A stretch of DNA of 64,000 nucleotides from Ixodes scapularis (GCF_016920785.2 NW_024609846.1:88438570-88502569), one strand, 5' to 3'; shown: positions 1 through 12,706, numbered from the stretch's first letter. The notes: generated by a model not told the origin, from the sequence alone. Numbers and translations are program-made.

Positions 1-114
1 ATGCGTACCAACGTACGCGGCGTGGTTTCGTTTCGCTCGGGCTCTCACTGCCTACCTTCGGTAAAGGTCGCGTCGCACGGAGTGTATAGTTGAATCCCTC
101 AGTGAAGGGTTCAA
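1..114. other. unassigned left edge
   Basis: I recognise no feature here. The sequence is GC-balanced, unlike the T-rich satellite that follows. It may be the flank of the tandem array or part of a different repeat cut by the window edge. Confidence 0.4.
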
Positions 115-850
115 TGCGATTTAAAGTTTTTCCGCTCTTTTTTTTGTTTTGTTTTTTTTTCTTCTTTTTTTATGTGTCATTCTTGGTACTGTCATATGGT
201 TTGTTGGTTTGACCACATTGTTAGAGGTCCGTTGTCGTATCTTTTGAAGAGAAAGGTGATGTGAAGAAAGGTTCCCTTTCCTTCCTTCTTTTTTTTTCTA
301 CCCTATATAAACGGTTCCGTCTTCAATAAAGGTTTAGCCGTGTTTGAGACGTTATCCTTCTTTTCTTCCTTGTCGTCGTTTGTCAATACCTCAGTCTCGG
401 GTTTTTCACAAAAATGTTTGATCATAAAGCAAACTTTTTTCTGTCGCTTATTCTTTGCTGAAACACGTTTTGTCTACAAAAAGTTTTATAATTTTAACCG
501 TGCCAACAACGTATCTCTAAATGATTTCTTAAGCGATGCCTTTTAAATGTTTGAACAACTTAATACTTTTCCCGTTTTTTTGTGTGTGTGTTGATGTGTC
601 ATTCTTGGTACCGTCATATGGTTTGTTGGTTTGACCACATTGTTAGAGGTCCGTTGTATCTTTTGTAGAGAGAGGTCATGTGAAGAAGGATTCCCTTTCC
701 TTCCTTCTTTTTTTTTTTCAACTCTATATAAACGGTTCTGTCTTCAATGAAGGTTTAGCCATGTTTGAGACGTTCTCCATCTCTTCTTCCTTGTCCTCGT
801 CTGTCAATACCTCAGTCTCGGGTTTTTCACAAAAATGTTTGATCATAAAG
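115..850 (+). repeat. 421-bp tandem satellite array, left block (units 1-2)
   Basis: These are the first units of a T-rich tandem repeat. Each unit has a pyrimidine tract, a TATA box (304 and 725 in this block), an AATAAA-like motif about 20 bp further on, and a stretch ending in TTGATCATAAAG. TATA-to-TATA spacing is 421 bp. LINE A interrupts the second unit at 850. Short open frames of 60-75 codons recur on both strands but follow from the repeat itself. The origin of the unit is unknown; an LTR-like or promoter-derived satellite is possible. Confidence 0.85.
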
Positions 851-1031
851 AGGAAGAAAAAGAAGTGGTCAATGTCCAGGTTGTTCTTGACAACGGCTAC
901 CTGATTTTCTGGCAAGTTTGGAGACTGCATCCTTTGTTTCCACCTTCTTCTGGGCTCTGTTTATACAACCGCACTACTCGACGCTCAGAAGATCCCTTTT
1001 TGGGTCAAACTGGGTACCTAGACCACTAGAT

Positions 1032-2480
1032 ATGACCTCGCTGGAGGCCGACCCAATGGATGACCAAGAGCTGGCCGCTGAAAAGGACAACACAAGCAGT
1101 GCCACCTTAACAAGTCAGCGAGCATATATACATGGGAAAAGGCGATTTGACGATCAGGATGACTTCGTGCAACCAGAGACAACACCAGCGAAGCTGTACA
1201 TCAAAAACGGTGATGCAAGGAAAGAACCCCAGGCAGACGATGACGACGATGGTTTCAACCTTGTCCAACATCGTCGAAAGAGGAGAACAGGTACACCCGT
1301 GCTGCTGACTCCAACACAAGAATCCAGCCGTTTGCAACACCTTAACCCCCTCAAGCTAAGTGAAGAACTGAAGGCCGCCGCTGGCGCAACTTTGTTCGCC
1401 ATCGCTTCACTGCTAAAGGAGGACTTCTCGTCGACGTAACGGAGCCGGCAACAGTTAACCGACTGTTGAAGATTCACTCTATAGGAGAAATCGCAGTTCT
1501 GGCAACAATCCCCAAGGCATATAGGCAAAACAATGGACTTATCGAGGGAGTTCCTGACTGGTACTCAAACTCACAGTTGACAGAATTTCTTGGACCCATT
1601 GGCGTCATCGCAGCTCGTCGTCTCTACCAGAGATATGGCAAGCCTGGTGAAGCAGCCAAACCTACGAATCAAGTCGTGATCACTTTTCGCCCAAATACGG
1701 AACGCCCTACCAAGGTAAGCCTTGGCTTTACTCGACATGAAGTGATCGACTATGTTGAAGCGCCACCAATGTGTTTCAATTGCCAAGCGCTGGGCCATGT
1801 GGCTAAATATTGCAAGGAAAATGCGAAATGCAAGCATGGTAGTGGGACTCACTCCACAAAGGACTGCAAAGGCGAATCACCTGTCAAATGTTCCAACTGT
1901 GGTGGGGAACCATCCAGCCGATTATGTTAATTGTAAGGCAAGACTCCAGGCGCTTGCCAAGAAGAAGCTTTTTGTCCACGGCCCAGATCCTATCAAAAGC
2001 ACAGAAGGTCAAATTGTTGAGCCCGGTATGCCGTCCTCGAGCACAGCTCATAAGGAGGACGAAGTCACCGTTGAAGTGGACACACGCTACCGACCTCCAA
2101 AGTACAAGGCGAAAAAACAGAGAGCAAGCCCAACCTCAACCACTGGACAGCAGAAGGAAGCTTCTTTAGAGACCAACGACATGGTAACATCTTCCCCAAA
2201 AACAGCAAATGCACCCGCTGCCCAAGTACCAAGCCAAGGTGCTACGGGAAGGCGCTTATATAGCAAAGTGGTAACAGATACCAGACCCCCTCAGAGTACT
2301 ACCAGATCTCAGCAAGGATCCATGGCGATCGGAGACATAATAAGTTTCATTTTTTCTGTATTGCCAAAATTCGTCGCTATCCTACCGCCAGGTATTTTCA
2401 AGACCATACTCCAAGGAGCTATGCTTCTACAACCAGCCATAATAGAGATGACACGAAACCTGCAAGAGTGTCATGGCTGA
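1032..2480 (+). pseudogene. LINE A ORF1 (Gag-like, zinc-knuckle protein), frameshifted
   Basis: ORF1 of a LINE encodes an RNA-binding nucleocapsid-like protein. The likely start is the ATG at 1032; an in-frame ATG at 918 only adds unconserved-looking 5' UTR sequence. The frame is lost around 1395-1410 and regained in another phase, with a second shift near 1907, so three segments (to 1439, 1466-1930, and from about 1907 to 2480) make up the original protein. Knuckle 1 is a canonical CX2CX4HX4C around 1771-1812. Knuckle 2 has Gly where its second Cys should be. Knuckle 3 is cut by the second frameshift. ORF1 overlaps the ORF2 start by 8 bp. The coding content is clear; function is lost. Confidence 0.85.
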
Positions 2481-5400
2481 CTCTTCAAATTGTCAACCTA
2501 GCTCTAAAGCCAAACAACGACAATTACCTTTTTTCATGCAATGGAACTGTGCTAGTCTTCACCCTCGCCATGCGGAACTTTCATTGTTTTTAAAACGTTC
2601 GCGAATTCCGATACTTGCATTTAGTGAGGCGGGTCTGCCAAAGGATCAGAGTATATCAGGGTATTTTTGCTACCGAAACCCTACAATGACCGGTTTTCCA
2701 AATGGGAGCGCGGCCCTATTTATAAGAAAGGCCGTCCCTCACCTTCAGATTGACACCACTGACTTATGTACAGAGGATTTGGAGATTATAGCAGCTCGTG
2801 TCAAATTCAACAATCAGATTTTGTGTGTGGTAACAGTGTATGTCCGTGCTGGAAAGGGCGGAATCAAAGTTGCAGATTGTGTAAAAGAAATCTGCCAACG
2901 CTGCGAGGATCCGATTTTAATGTGCGGCGACTGGAACGCACATCATGGCCTCTGGGGAGCAAACAGAGATGATACGCGCGGCCGGGCTTTGGTAAGAGTT
3001 TTTGAAGAATGCAATCTTGCTGTGGCGAATGACGGCAGTCCAACGTTTTTTCGACCACCTGACACTTACAGCGCCATCGACATCACTGTCCACTCACCAA
3101 GCCTGTGTGTAGATTGGAAACGATACCCTGACACAATCAGTAGTGATCATTATCCAATATTTATAGATCTACATGGATTTCGTGGGACTCGGCAGTGCAC
3201 CAGACAGGTCACCCACTGGCACTCTTTTAGAACAAACATGGAAACGTCGACAGAGCCCATACTACAAGCTATATTGACAAGCGCGGAGAAGGCTACTATA
3301 AAGATGCGACTACCAGAGCACTACCCAGAACCTGACCTCAAGTTGCTTAATCTTTGTGCAGCCCGAAGACAGGCCCAACGACAGATCCAGCGAAAATACT
3401 CCAGCACTGGCAAAACTAAGTTAAACAGAATCAATGCACTTACGAATCGCTATTCCAAGAAAACAAAACGTAAGCATTGGGATGAAACATGTGCTACAGC
3501 TGATGCCAACAAACCTGGAACTGAGATTTGGAGAGTACTCGATGTTTTTACAGGAAAACGTGATTTACGCCTTTTACATGCTTCGAAGGCATTTCGCCTC
3601 GGAACAAATCTGAGGGAAGCAGCGGAGAAATTTGCGGACCAATTTCTTTCGAACCAAGACCAGACCGACAAGGTGTATGAAGCTGTGACCAGATCGTCTC
3701 CCTTGGACACGGATTTCAACGTTGAAGAATTAACGTTCGCATTAAAATCAACTAAGCGGAAAAGTGCCCCCGGACCAGACGGAATCACAAACCAGATGCT
3801 GCAAAATTTACCAGCTGAGCGTCTACAAGAGCTACTAAAGTTTTTTTTAATTCTGTATGGGAATCAGGTATCATACCAGAAGAATGGAGAACAGCTTGGG
3901 TTTTACCCATACACAAACCAGGAAAACCACACGACGCACCATCATCCTACCGCCCCATTTCTCTCACCTCCTGTGTGATGAAGCTCATTGAAAGGATGAT
4001 ACATGCTCGACTCACGTGATGGCTTGAAACTAACCATCTTTTGCCGCACGAAATGGCAGGATTCAGACGCGGGCTATCGACTCAAGACAGCATCTTAGAC
4101 CTAATTAGTTCGATCGAACACAACCAATCTAACAAAAAATCGACTTTGGCGGTATTTTTCGATATCTCGAAAGCATACGATAACGTTGAACCAGCGGTAG
4201 TTCTCGAAAAATTGACAGACATCGGCATAACAGGGAAGTTCCAAACGTTTCTGAAAAGTGTCTTCACCAACAGAACTCTCAGGGTTCGGCTTGGTCCGTC
4301 TCTCAGCACTACTCACAGATGTACTAGAGGCTTACCACAAGGAAGCGTATTATCGCCCATATTGTTCAACATTGTTTTGGCAAGATTACCAGCATGCCTT
4401 CCTAAGTACACTCTTCGCATTAATATGTCAGTGTATGCGGATGATATATGCGTCTGGGTTTCAGGGTACAGGCACCATGGCCTTCGAAACGCCGCTCAAG
4501 CAACCATCACCGCAGAAAGCAATTATCTCAATGATTCTGGCCTACAATTCTCACTCGAAAAAACTGCATTCATACTGTTCCTGGGAAAAAAACCGACATA
4601 GTACCAAAATTGACCTCACACTTTACAATACACCGATACGTCGCGAACGACAACACAGATTCTTAGGAATCACCTTGAACTCTAGGCTTAACTGGCATGC
4701 ACAAGCTATGCTCGTAAAGAAATCTACACTGAGAGCAAGAAACGCAATTCGTAGAGTCGCAGGACAGTCGTGGGAAAACTCACCAAGATCCATGATGCGT
4801 CTGCATTCAGCCCTTATTGTAAACCGTATATTATATTCTTTGCCATTCATTAAACTGTCATCAACAGATTTCCAAATGCTCGAGTGCATACATAGACAAG
4901 GCCTGCGCACTTGCCTGGGAGTTCCAAGGTCAACAAAAAATGAAAATGTATACAAAGAAGCTCGTGCTTTCAATTTACCGCTGCTAGCAACCAAGAGTCT
5001 TCTTTCTCAGCACGTACGTTTGAGTACCACGCCTGCAGGAAGAGACCTGTTGCGACGACTTAAAACTAGGCAACAATCGCGTCTTCATATTTCTGGACAA
5101 ACTCTTCAACACCTTGGATGGACACCTGACGTTTCTCATGATCGAAATAGTGTTAAACCATCGCCCCCCTGGAACAACTACTGCCCAAAGTGCACCTGCC
5201 ACATTCCGGGTGTACGCAATAAGGGGAGCGAAAATGTAACAGTAATCAAGCAAAAAACAATTGAATATATCTCGATAACATACGCTGACTGTCGACAAGT
5301 ATACACAGACGGGTCAGTAAATCGCACCAGAAGAAGCGGCGCTTCCGCTTTCTATATGCCTAGTTTACAACTTGAATGGAGTGGACGAGTCGATAAGATG

Positions 5401-6120
5401 GTATCGTCAACAATAGCTCAAATGTATGCGATTGTAGAAGCTCTCAGTATGATAAGTAAGCTCACACCACAAAATGTGGTTTTACTAACAGACTCTCGTG
5501 CTGCTCACCAACAGCTACAAAGACCCCAAGAAACATCGAAAGCAGCAACGGCAGCTAAATTAACTACAAAAACACTGGAAGCGAACGGTTTCAAAATTTA
5601 CTATCAGTGGGTACCGGCACACATCGGGCTACGAGGCAACGAAAAAGCGGATCAACTTGCTTCCGCAGCTCATAATTTACCCGCTAGCATTAAGACCACA
5701 GAAGATACTAGAAATTTCTACAAAACTATATACGACCATATATGCTCGTTATCCATAGGCCACTCCTCTCCGGTTCAGCCGTGCTTAACCCGAAATCTCC
5801 GCCGTGCAGACGCCACTCTGCTTTTCCGTTTACGTACAGGGAGTGCACGTACAGGCCAACTGCTGCACCGCTGGAAAAAGCGAGACACCGATACCTGCAG
5901 CAAGTGTGGAGTGACCGAAGACCTCAATCACATGCTGGACGATTGTCGAAAGTTTGAAGAGGAAAGAAAAACATTCTCGGCTGAGTTGAGAAAGCACAAA
6001 TTTGTGATACAGGACACAGCACAACTTATATTTCCTTCTGGTACTCGTGCTACGAGGAAATTACTTCAGAGATTATTTTTGAATTTCCTCCGAGCTACTG
6101 GCCTACACACTCAACTGTAA
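2473..6120 (+). pseudogene. LINE A ORF2 (endonuclease-RT-RNase H), frameshifted
   Basis: This protein would nick target DNA, prime reverse transcription and remove template RNA. The endonuclease lies at about residues 20-235 (QWNCAS, GDWNAHHGLWG, SSDHYP). The RT starts with SAPGPDG near 3766, and the palm carries YADD near 4434-4445. RNase H lies near 5300-5670 with the acidic residues in YTDGS, the MYAIVEAL helix and LLTDSR, then HIGLRGNEKAD. A CX2CX8HX4C-type knuckle follows near 5902. The frame breaks at a T8 run (about 3841-3848), at a TGA (4017-4019) and at an A7 run (about 4587-4593). The segments are 2473 to about 3845, then to about 4590 in another phase, then to 6120. The indels sit in homopolymers, so assembly error could account for some of them. 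Confidence 0.9.
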
Positions 6121-6343
6121 AGGGCTCATATACTACAAACGTGACAAAGACAACAGTGGAAATTTCTGACCACTAACTTTAATACCTCCTCTAATCTTCT
6201 CATATCTATCCTCTTTCTTTTTATCTTCTCATTAATTTAATTTTATATTTTTCCTTTCGCGCGTGGGACAATGTCGGCCTAGTGGCAAGACTAACTCCAG
6301 CCGGATTTCCGATTGTTTTAATAAAACGATTCATCTCTCTCTC
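6121..6343 (+). other. LINE A 3' UTR with CTCT tail
   Basis: A non-coding 3' tail of about 220 bp. It ends with an AATAAA-containing terminal motif and a short CTCT run abutting satellite sequence. LINE B ends in a very similar way, so the tail looks like a conserved 3' recognition signal. Confidence 0.75.
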
Positions 6344-6344
6344 T

Positions 6345-7120
6345 GTTCAATCATAAAGCAGACTTTTTTTTTGTCATTTATTCTTTGCTTACACACGTAT
6401 TGTCGACAAAAAGTTTTATAACTTTAACTGTGCCGACAACGTGTCTGTAACTGATTTCTTAAGCGATTCCTTTTAAATGTTTGAACAACTTAGTACTTTT
6501 CGCGTTTTTTTGTATGTGTGTGTTTGATGTGCCCTTCTTGGCGCCGTCAGATGGTTTGTTGGTTTGACCACATTGTTAGAGGTCCGTTGTCGTATCTTTT
6601 GAAGAGAGAGGTGATGTGAAGAAGGGTTCTCTTTCCTTCCTTCTTTTTTCAACCCTATATAAACGGTTCTGTCTTCCATAAAGGTTTAGCCGTGTTTGAG
6701 ACGTTCTCCTTTTCTTCTTCCTTGTCGTCTTCTGTGAATACCTCAGTCTCGGGTTTTTCACCAAAAATGTTCAATCATAAAGCAGACTTTTTTCTGTCGT
6801 TTATTCTTTGCTCAAACACGTTTTGTCGACAAAAAGTTTTATAAGTTTAACCGTGCCGACAACGTGTCTGTAACTGATTTCTTAAGCGATTCCTTTTAAA
6901 TGTTTGAACAACTTAGTACTTTTCCCGTTTTTTTGTATGTGTGTGTTTGATGTGTCCTTCTTGGTGCAGTCAGATGGTTTGTTAATTTGACCACATTGTT
7001 AGAGGTCCGTTGTCGTATCTTTTGTAGAGAGGTGATGTGAAGAACGGTTCTCTTTCCTTCCTTCTTTTTTCAACCCTATATAAACGGTTCTGTGTCAATA
7101 AAGGTTTAGCCGTGTTTGAG
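6345..7120 (+). repeat. 421-bp tandem satellite array, middle block
   Basis: The array continues between the two LINEs, with TATA boxes at 6656 and 7077 (421 bp apart). The block ends with GCCGTGTTTGAG (7109-7120), the left copy of the LINE B target duplication. Confidence 0.85.
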
Positions 7121-7227
7121 AGAGGGAGAGATAAAATGTTTTATTTGTGGAACCGAGGGTGGGGGATGCCTGTCGCCCTTGAAACTAGACATTAGTGACA
7201 GGAGGAAGGGGAGGAAGGTGAAGGGAG

Positions 7228-10200
7228 TTATATACAATGTACAAGCCCTGCTAACTTTATGTAGTCGATCAGGGAATCTAATATTGCCTTCCGGTGTTCG
7301 GGGAAGCCGACAGGGAGGATCCATTCTTGGAGGCAGCTTGGTCTCATAGGCTGGGAGAGCGACTCCAAAGCATTCTTTCTTTCTTCTGCACTACTTGGAC
7401 AATCCCAGAATATATGCTGTGTATCCGCAGGCACAAGGCATTCATCGCATAATCCGGCTTGAGGGTCTTCTTCGTTGTCTTTCCATTTAAACTTGTTTAT
7501 TCTGGCTGGGGTCATGGCTGTTCCCGTGCGGAGTCTTCGCAGGCACACCCTCTCCCATCGGCTGTACGACGTCGAGGGGAGCGGGTGTTCGTCTTGTTGG
7601 AGTTGTTCGTTGAGACGTCTTCTTCTCTCTTCGCGTTCTTGTGCTTTAAGTTCAGCCGGATCGGTCTCTTCGATTGTGGCATTTCTGTCGACGGGGCGAT
7701 TTGAGCCTTGGCCGGGCAGGGATGCCTGTAGCTGTTCTCGTGCGGCTGCATGCGCCTCGTCGTTCCCTTGGATACTTTGGTGACCAGGGATCCATCGAAT
7801 TTTAATATTATATCCTTCAATTCGAAGTTGTTTGGCCGTCGTCTTGATTGTTCGGACAGTCTTGCTGCGACTGTCGTGTTTGCTGCATTCTTGAACTGCT
7901 TCTTTGCAGTCTGTGTAGATATAAAGTCTACGTTTTAGTTTGACGTCTTTGAATTCTATGATGGCCTTCTCAATAGCTTGAAGTTCAGCTTCCTTAACGT
8001 TGGTTTTGCTGCGTAGTGTAGCGGCGAAGCATTTGTGGGTGTTAGCACAGTAGTACGCGATGGCTGAGCCGCTTTCGTCTTTTGTTGCGTCCGTGTATAT
8101 AATAGCGTTCTCGTCGTCTTCGAGAAGTGCTAACACCTCGACTAGGTGTTTACTTGCAGCGTGCTTTCTTCTCTTCACTTCATTCTTTCCTTGATTTTGT
8201 GGAGTAGGTCTAGTGTCAACCACTATTTCGTCTTCCCAGGGTGGGGGAGTTTCCGTAAACACCGGGTAGTTTTCTTTACAGTACCCGAGATCTTTGAGGA
8301 TCTCCCGTCTCGGTTTGGTTTTCTGGAGCCTAAGCACTTGGCCTGTTTTGTTTTCTTTCGCGATCTCCTCGATGGTGTTGAGACCTGCTATTTGGTAAAG
8401 TGTTTCGATTTTAGTGCACTTGGGAAGTCCGGTGATAACTCTTAAGGCTTCCCTGTTTAGTGCCTCTAGTCCGTTCTTCTGTGCTTGGGTGAGATTAAGG
8501 TAATTGATCCCGTAAGTTGCTTTAGGCGCAAGGAGGGCCTTGACCATGGTCTTGAAGGTCTGATCTTGGGCTCCCTAAGCTTTTCCGGTGGTGCGTTTGA
8601 TTAGGTTGAGCGCCTCTTTCCATTGGCTTCTGACTTGCTTATACCAACTTCCCGCTTTCCCGTTCTCATCGATCGGGATACCAAGAATCTTGATGGTCGG
8701 TTGTTGACGAATTTGTGTGCCGTTGACAAAAAGTTTGATTTTACTTCCCACATTTTCTTTTCGCCCCTTTCGGTCAGAAATGGCGATGTAGTTCGTTGTT
8801 TCGGGTGAGACTTGAAGTCCTGTTCGTTCGGAAAAATCTTGTATGGCGTCGAGTGCTTTTTGCAGCGTGACACTTTGTTTGGAAACGCTGCCGCCCTTCA
8901 TCCAGATGGTAATGTCGTCAGCGTAAATTGTGTATCCCAAATCTGGGATTAGCTCGAGTGAGAGTGCAAGATCCGCCATCACCATATTAAAAAGTGTCGG
9001 CGAGATCACGGCTCCTTGCGGGACTCCGATTTTATTCTCCGTCCTCGGTCCTCGGGATTGTCCAATGGTCGTCTCGAATTTTCTTTCATCCAAGAAGGAC
9101 CGAATAAACTTCAAAGTTTTCCCCTTGATCCCTCTCTTTACTGCGCCACGTAAGACTGCGTCGTGTGGTACGGAATCAAAGGCTTTCTTAATGTCGATCG
9201 CGACGATCAGCCGGGGATTGTAGCAGGGTCGTTTTGAGGTGACGTCTTTGTGAATCATTGCCAAACTGTCTTGCGTTGAAGGACCCGGCCTGAAGCCGGT
9301 CTGTCTGGCGCAATATGCCTGGCTGTTGATTTCGAGGAGCCACGTGATTCTCGCAGGAACCATTCTCTCCATAGTCTTACATAGATTCGAAGTGAGAGAT
9401 ATGGGTCGTAGGTTCTGAATCGAGTCAGTGAGCTTGCCTGGTTTGGGAATAGGAATTACGGTGGAGAGCTTCCACGCTTCTGGTAGCTGTCCTGTTTCCC
9501 ACACTTCGTTGAACCACTTTAGTAGTTCTGTCTTCTTTTCCTCCGGTAAATTCTTGAGGGCTGTAATTGTGATCCTGTCCGGCCCCGGCGCGGTGTTTTT
9601 TGCCGAAGCCAGAGCCGCCATTAGTTCCCCCATGTTAAATGGCGCGTCAGCTGGTGACGGATGGTCGAGTTTAGGGATCACTTCTGTGTAGCGGTGTTGC
9701 AGCTGTTGCGGTGTTGGTTGCGGAAAGAAGTGTTCGCCTGCCCTTACGGCAAGTTCTTCCTCCGTGATTCCTAGTCTGATGGCGAGGTTTTGACCAGTGT
9801 ACTTGTTTCGTTCCTTGCCGGACATGCCTTTGTATGTCCGCCACATTCTTCCCAAGCCAGTCTTTTCGTTGAACGAGTTGCAGTGCCGTCTCCAGATTTG
9901 CCGCTTGAGCTCCTTTGTGTAATATTTGGCTTTGGCCGTGGCGATGTTGAGTTTAATCTTGAAACGATTGTTATGTTTTGCCTTTCTGTATCGCTGTTGA
10001 GCCTGGAGTCTAGCAGCCCAAATGTTGAGCAAATGTAGGTCAGGGTTAGGGGTGCCTTATTTAACTTTGTAGGTCTTCGTTGCCGCTTTAATTGCTAATT
10101 GGATTTGTTGGTCTAGGGGGAGTGAGGAAGTGGCCGTCTGGATGGTTTCGCGAAACTTATCCCATCTGATGAAGGGTGCATCTCGTTTGTATCGGTCTTT

Positions 10201-10974
10201 GGTCGGTAGCTCGATTTTGATGGGCAGGTGATCGCTGCCCATTGCGTCTTGCATAGTTCTCCAGTTCGCCTTAACATTCTTGGTTGCCCATGTGAGGTCT
10301 GGCGTGGTATCTGCTTGCTTCGCGTGAAGTCCGATTCTCGTGGGCGTGCCGGGTTCGTTGATTAAGACGAAACCTAGCTCCTTTGACTTGCTTTGCAGCG
10401 CCGTGCCTCGAGGGTGTGAGCGCTTGTAGCCCCATTGCTGGTGTGGAGCATTGAAATCTCCTGCTGTTATTATGGCTTCCTTTTTATGTCGAGGTTTCAT
10501 TTGTGCAAGCCAGCTCATATCATCACCTCTTTTGACGGCGGGCCTTATATAGGTCGAAGCCACCGTAAGAGTTGTTTTGTTGTGTTTGATCTGTACTACG
10601 ACTACCTCTCTCGCTTCGTTGCACAGGTCTGTTGATTCCCTTTGCGCGTGCGGAACGTGCTCGTCGACTAAAATGGCCACCTGTCCTAAGATCACTGTTT
10701 CTTCTCTATCCGTGCCCTTTTTGTGCGGGATAGCTCTCGGTATGGATGGTGCGGTGTAAGTCTTGTAACCACTAAGCTTAACACTTTCGGAGTTGGTCTC
10801 CTGGAGGAGAATGACCGCCGGTCTTTTCTTGCCCATTCTTTCAAGTCGCAGTTGCAGCTCGGCTGCTTTGTTTGCGAATCCTCTACAATTCCATTGAAGA
10901 ATACAGGGGCGAGGGCTTGCGTCTTTGCTTTGCGAATCGTCCGGTTTCACGTTTCTTTTCTGGCTATCGTTCAT
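7228..10974 (-). pseudogene. LINE B ORF2 (endonuclease-RT-RNase H), two in-frame stops
   Basis: A 1249-codon frame from the ATG at 10974, which overlaps the end of ORF1 by 11 bp, to the stop at 7228. It has no frameshift but two internal stops: TAA at 10059-10057 and TAG at 8577-8575. The endonuclease is N-terminal (LQWNCRG, LLQET, GDFNAPHQQWG, GSDHLPI). RT follows with APGPD, IDIKKAFDSV, GVPQGAVISP and YADD at about residue 685. RNase H has the YTDAT aspartate near residue 962, a KEAELQAIE helix, IYTDC and GHQSIQGND. A C-terminal CX2CX7HX4C knuckle is present. All RT and RNase H signature residues I can see are intact, so the stops are the only obvious lesions. Confidence 0.92.
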
Positions 10975-12706
10975 TGGTGGGTATTGGGTATCTGTCTATT
11001 TTTTCCCCGATGGATTTCATTCTGGTGAGGATCTCAGTTGCTAGAGACTCGAATCTTTCAATTCTCCTAGTGTTGGATTGGATAGAGGCCAGGCCTTCCT
11101 CAACCTTTTGGCACATGGCAGAAAGCTTTGCATCCCAAGCGGAGGGGTGTCTCGGTAGGACATTTGCAGGTTGTTCTGCTGGGATCTGTTGCCCCATTCC
11201 CAATTGTTGCTTGTCCGCGGCTGCCGTTGAGGCCATGGGGCGGCGTGGGCGTACGGGGTTGAATGCTCCTTGATTCATTCTTACTCTATCTGCCCATAAA
11301 ACGTCCGGCCGAGCCGACAGCGGCAGGAAAGGTGACGGCGTCACAACGAGTAAATCATCTTGGAGGTCTTCGTCAACTCGCGGTGCGGGCTTCTTTTGTC
11401 GCTTCTTGTGCGAGTCGCTTCTCGGCGGAATTTTCCATTTAGGGCAATCGTTGCTTGTGGCGACGTGTGCTCCGTTGCAGTTGACGCACTTTGGTGCAGC
11501 CTGGCAATCCTCCACCTCTCCGTGTTCTTGACCGCATGATCCGCACCTCCGGATGTTATTGGGGCACACATCGGCCTTGTGACCAATTTGGTGACATCCG
11601 AAACAAACCAGCGGCCTTGGTCTGTATTCTGCAACCCTGTAGACTTCGAAAACGTAGCGAACGTGCCGGGGCAACGTTCTTCCCTCGAATGTAATTAAAA
11701 TAGTCCTTTTCTTGATGCCCAGGGCTCTGGCCGCGATGATCTTGTGTGTGTTGCAGTTGAGCCCATTTACGAGAGTTTCGGGTTCGTCATGTGGTGAGTG
11801 AAGGTAGATGACACCTCTCACCTCGTTGGAGCCTAGTGCCTTGTAGGGCTGCACTTCTTGTGGGCCTTGTCGTTCGGTAGGAATTTCCCTGATTTGGAGA
11901 AATTTTTCTGCGAGCAAGCTATTCCTGGCTGTAATGGCGATGGTATTCGCTTTTTCGTGTCTATGCACGGTGAAGTCACTCATGTCCTTTACACCGGTTT
12001 TCTCGATCGCGGCGCGAATCTCCTTGGTTGAGAAGTCCTCGATGTTCATTTTACACACTGGTGGGAGAACAACTGTCTGCGTGAGCGGCTTCTGTGTCCT
12101 TTCATCAGAAGACTCACGTTGCTGCGTTGAAATCAGGTCCTATTTACGTTTCCCTCGTACCGCCTGTCGGCCATTCTCATTACTGTCCATCATGACAGGG
12201 CTGTGTTGTTCGTCAAGTTTAGGGTTTTTTTCATAAGTTGTCATCGGCAGATCTCTGGGCAAGCTACTCGCGAGCATGAGAAAGTCTTCGTGCACAGCAG
12301 AAACTTGACTGCAGGGTGGTCATCTTGCGTCGATGTTTTCTCTGGAACCGTCGTCGCATTTCAGAGCTGACAGAAAGGGTTGAAGTCTCTCCCGCTGGTC
12401 TATGCATTGCTGAATAAATGCTTGATTCGCCATGCAGGTGCTTACCCATTCTTTGTTGGGGGTGCACGTCCGGAAGTAGTCGAAGTCAATGACGAGGCTG
12501 CGTTGTGGACCTGAGGCCGGTAGTGCAGCGTTGCCGCTGTTCATTTGGACTGCCTGCGCGAGAGCGGCGTTAGGCTTCGCCGTCCCGCTTCCATTGTTCA
12601 TCTTCGGACCCTTGAAAATCCCCTTTCGAGGAGGTCCAAGGATTCCTTGGCTTGTCGGTTGGTTAGGTAAGGTCTCCGCGTCGGTCCTCGGTGTCCAGGG
12701 CGGCAA
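10964..12706 (-). pseudogene. LINE B ORF1 (three-knuckle Gag-like protein), two in-frame stops
   Basis: Three open stretches (12706-12320, 12319-12143, 12139-10964) share one reading frame and are separated only by a TGA near 12322-12320 and a TAG at 12142-12140. Together they span about 581 codons. The C-terminal half has three intact zinc knuckles: CFGCHQIGHKADVC, CGSCGQEHGEVEDC and CVNCNGAHVATSNDC. A basic, proline-rich stretch follows, then a short helical tail overlapping the ORF2 start. The true start could instead be the in-frame ATG at 12244, leaving 12706-12320 as a leader frame; the uninterrupted phase favours a single longer protein. It would package element RNA. Confidence 0.82.

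Larger units (their letters stand above)
851..6343 (+). mobile_element. LINE A: RNase H-bearing non-LTR retrotransposon (I/R1-like group), broken
   Basis: A near full-length two-ORF LINE: an ORF1 with CCHC zinc knuckles, then an ORF2 with apurinic endonuclease, reverse transcriptase, RNase H and a C-terminal CCHC-like knuckle. It is inserted in the 421-bp satellite. The flanks TGTTTGATCATAAAG (836-850) and TGTTCAATCATAAAG (6344-6358) match at 13 of 15 positions and are the likely target duplication. The 3' end reads AATAAAACGATTCATC followed by a CTCT run rather than poly(A). The element is inactive: there are frameshifts near 1400, 1907, 3845 and 4590 and a TGA at 4017-4019. RNase H inside ORF2 places it among I, R1, LOA and related clades; the exact clade is not settled by eye. 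Confidence 0.92.

Noticed and set aside
918..1031. Start of LINE A ORF1 at the ATG at 918
   Set aside because: The 38 extra codons look like untranslated leader; the ATG at 1032 opens the acidic N-terminus expected of ORF1.
3838..3850. Programmed frameshifting at the T8 run in LINE A ORF2
   Set aside because: The element also has a TGA at 4017 and three other shifts, so simple decay explains it better.
4258..4600. N-terminal extension of the open frame ending at 6120
   Set aside because: The RT palm with YADD is in the other frame here; this part is a shadow before the A7 frameshift.
6473..6679. A recurring minus-strand frame of about 60-68 codons in each satellite unit (6473, 13423, 13842, 14278)
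   Set aside because: Similarity follows from the tandem repeat; there is no start context or motif, and units differ by frame-disrupting changes.
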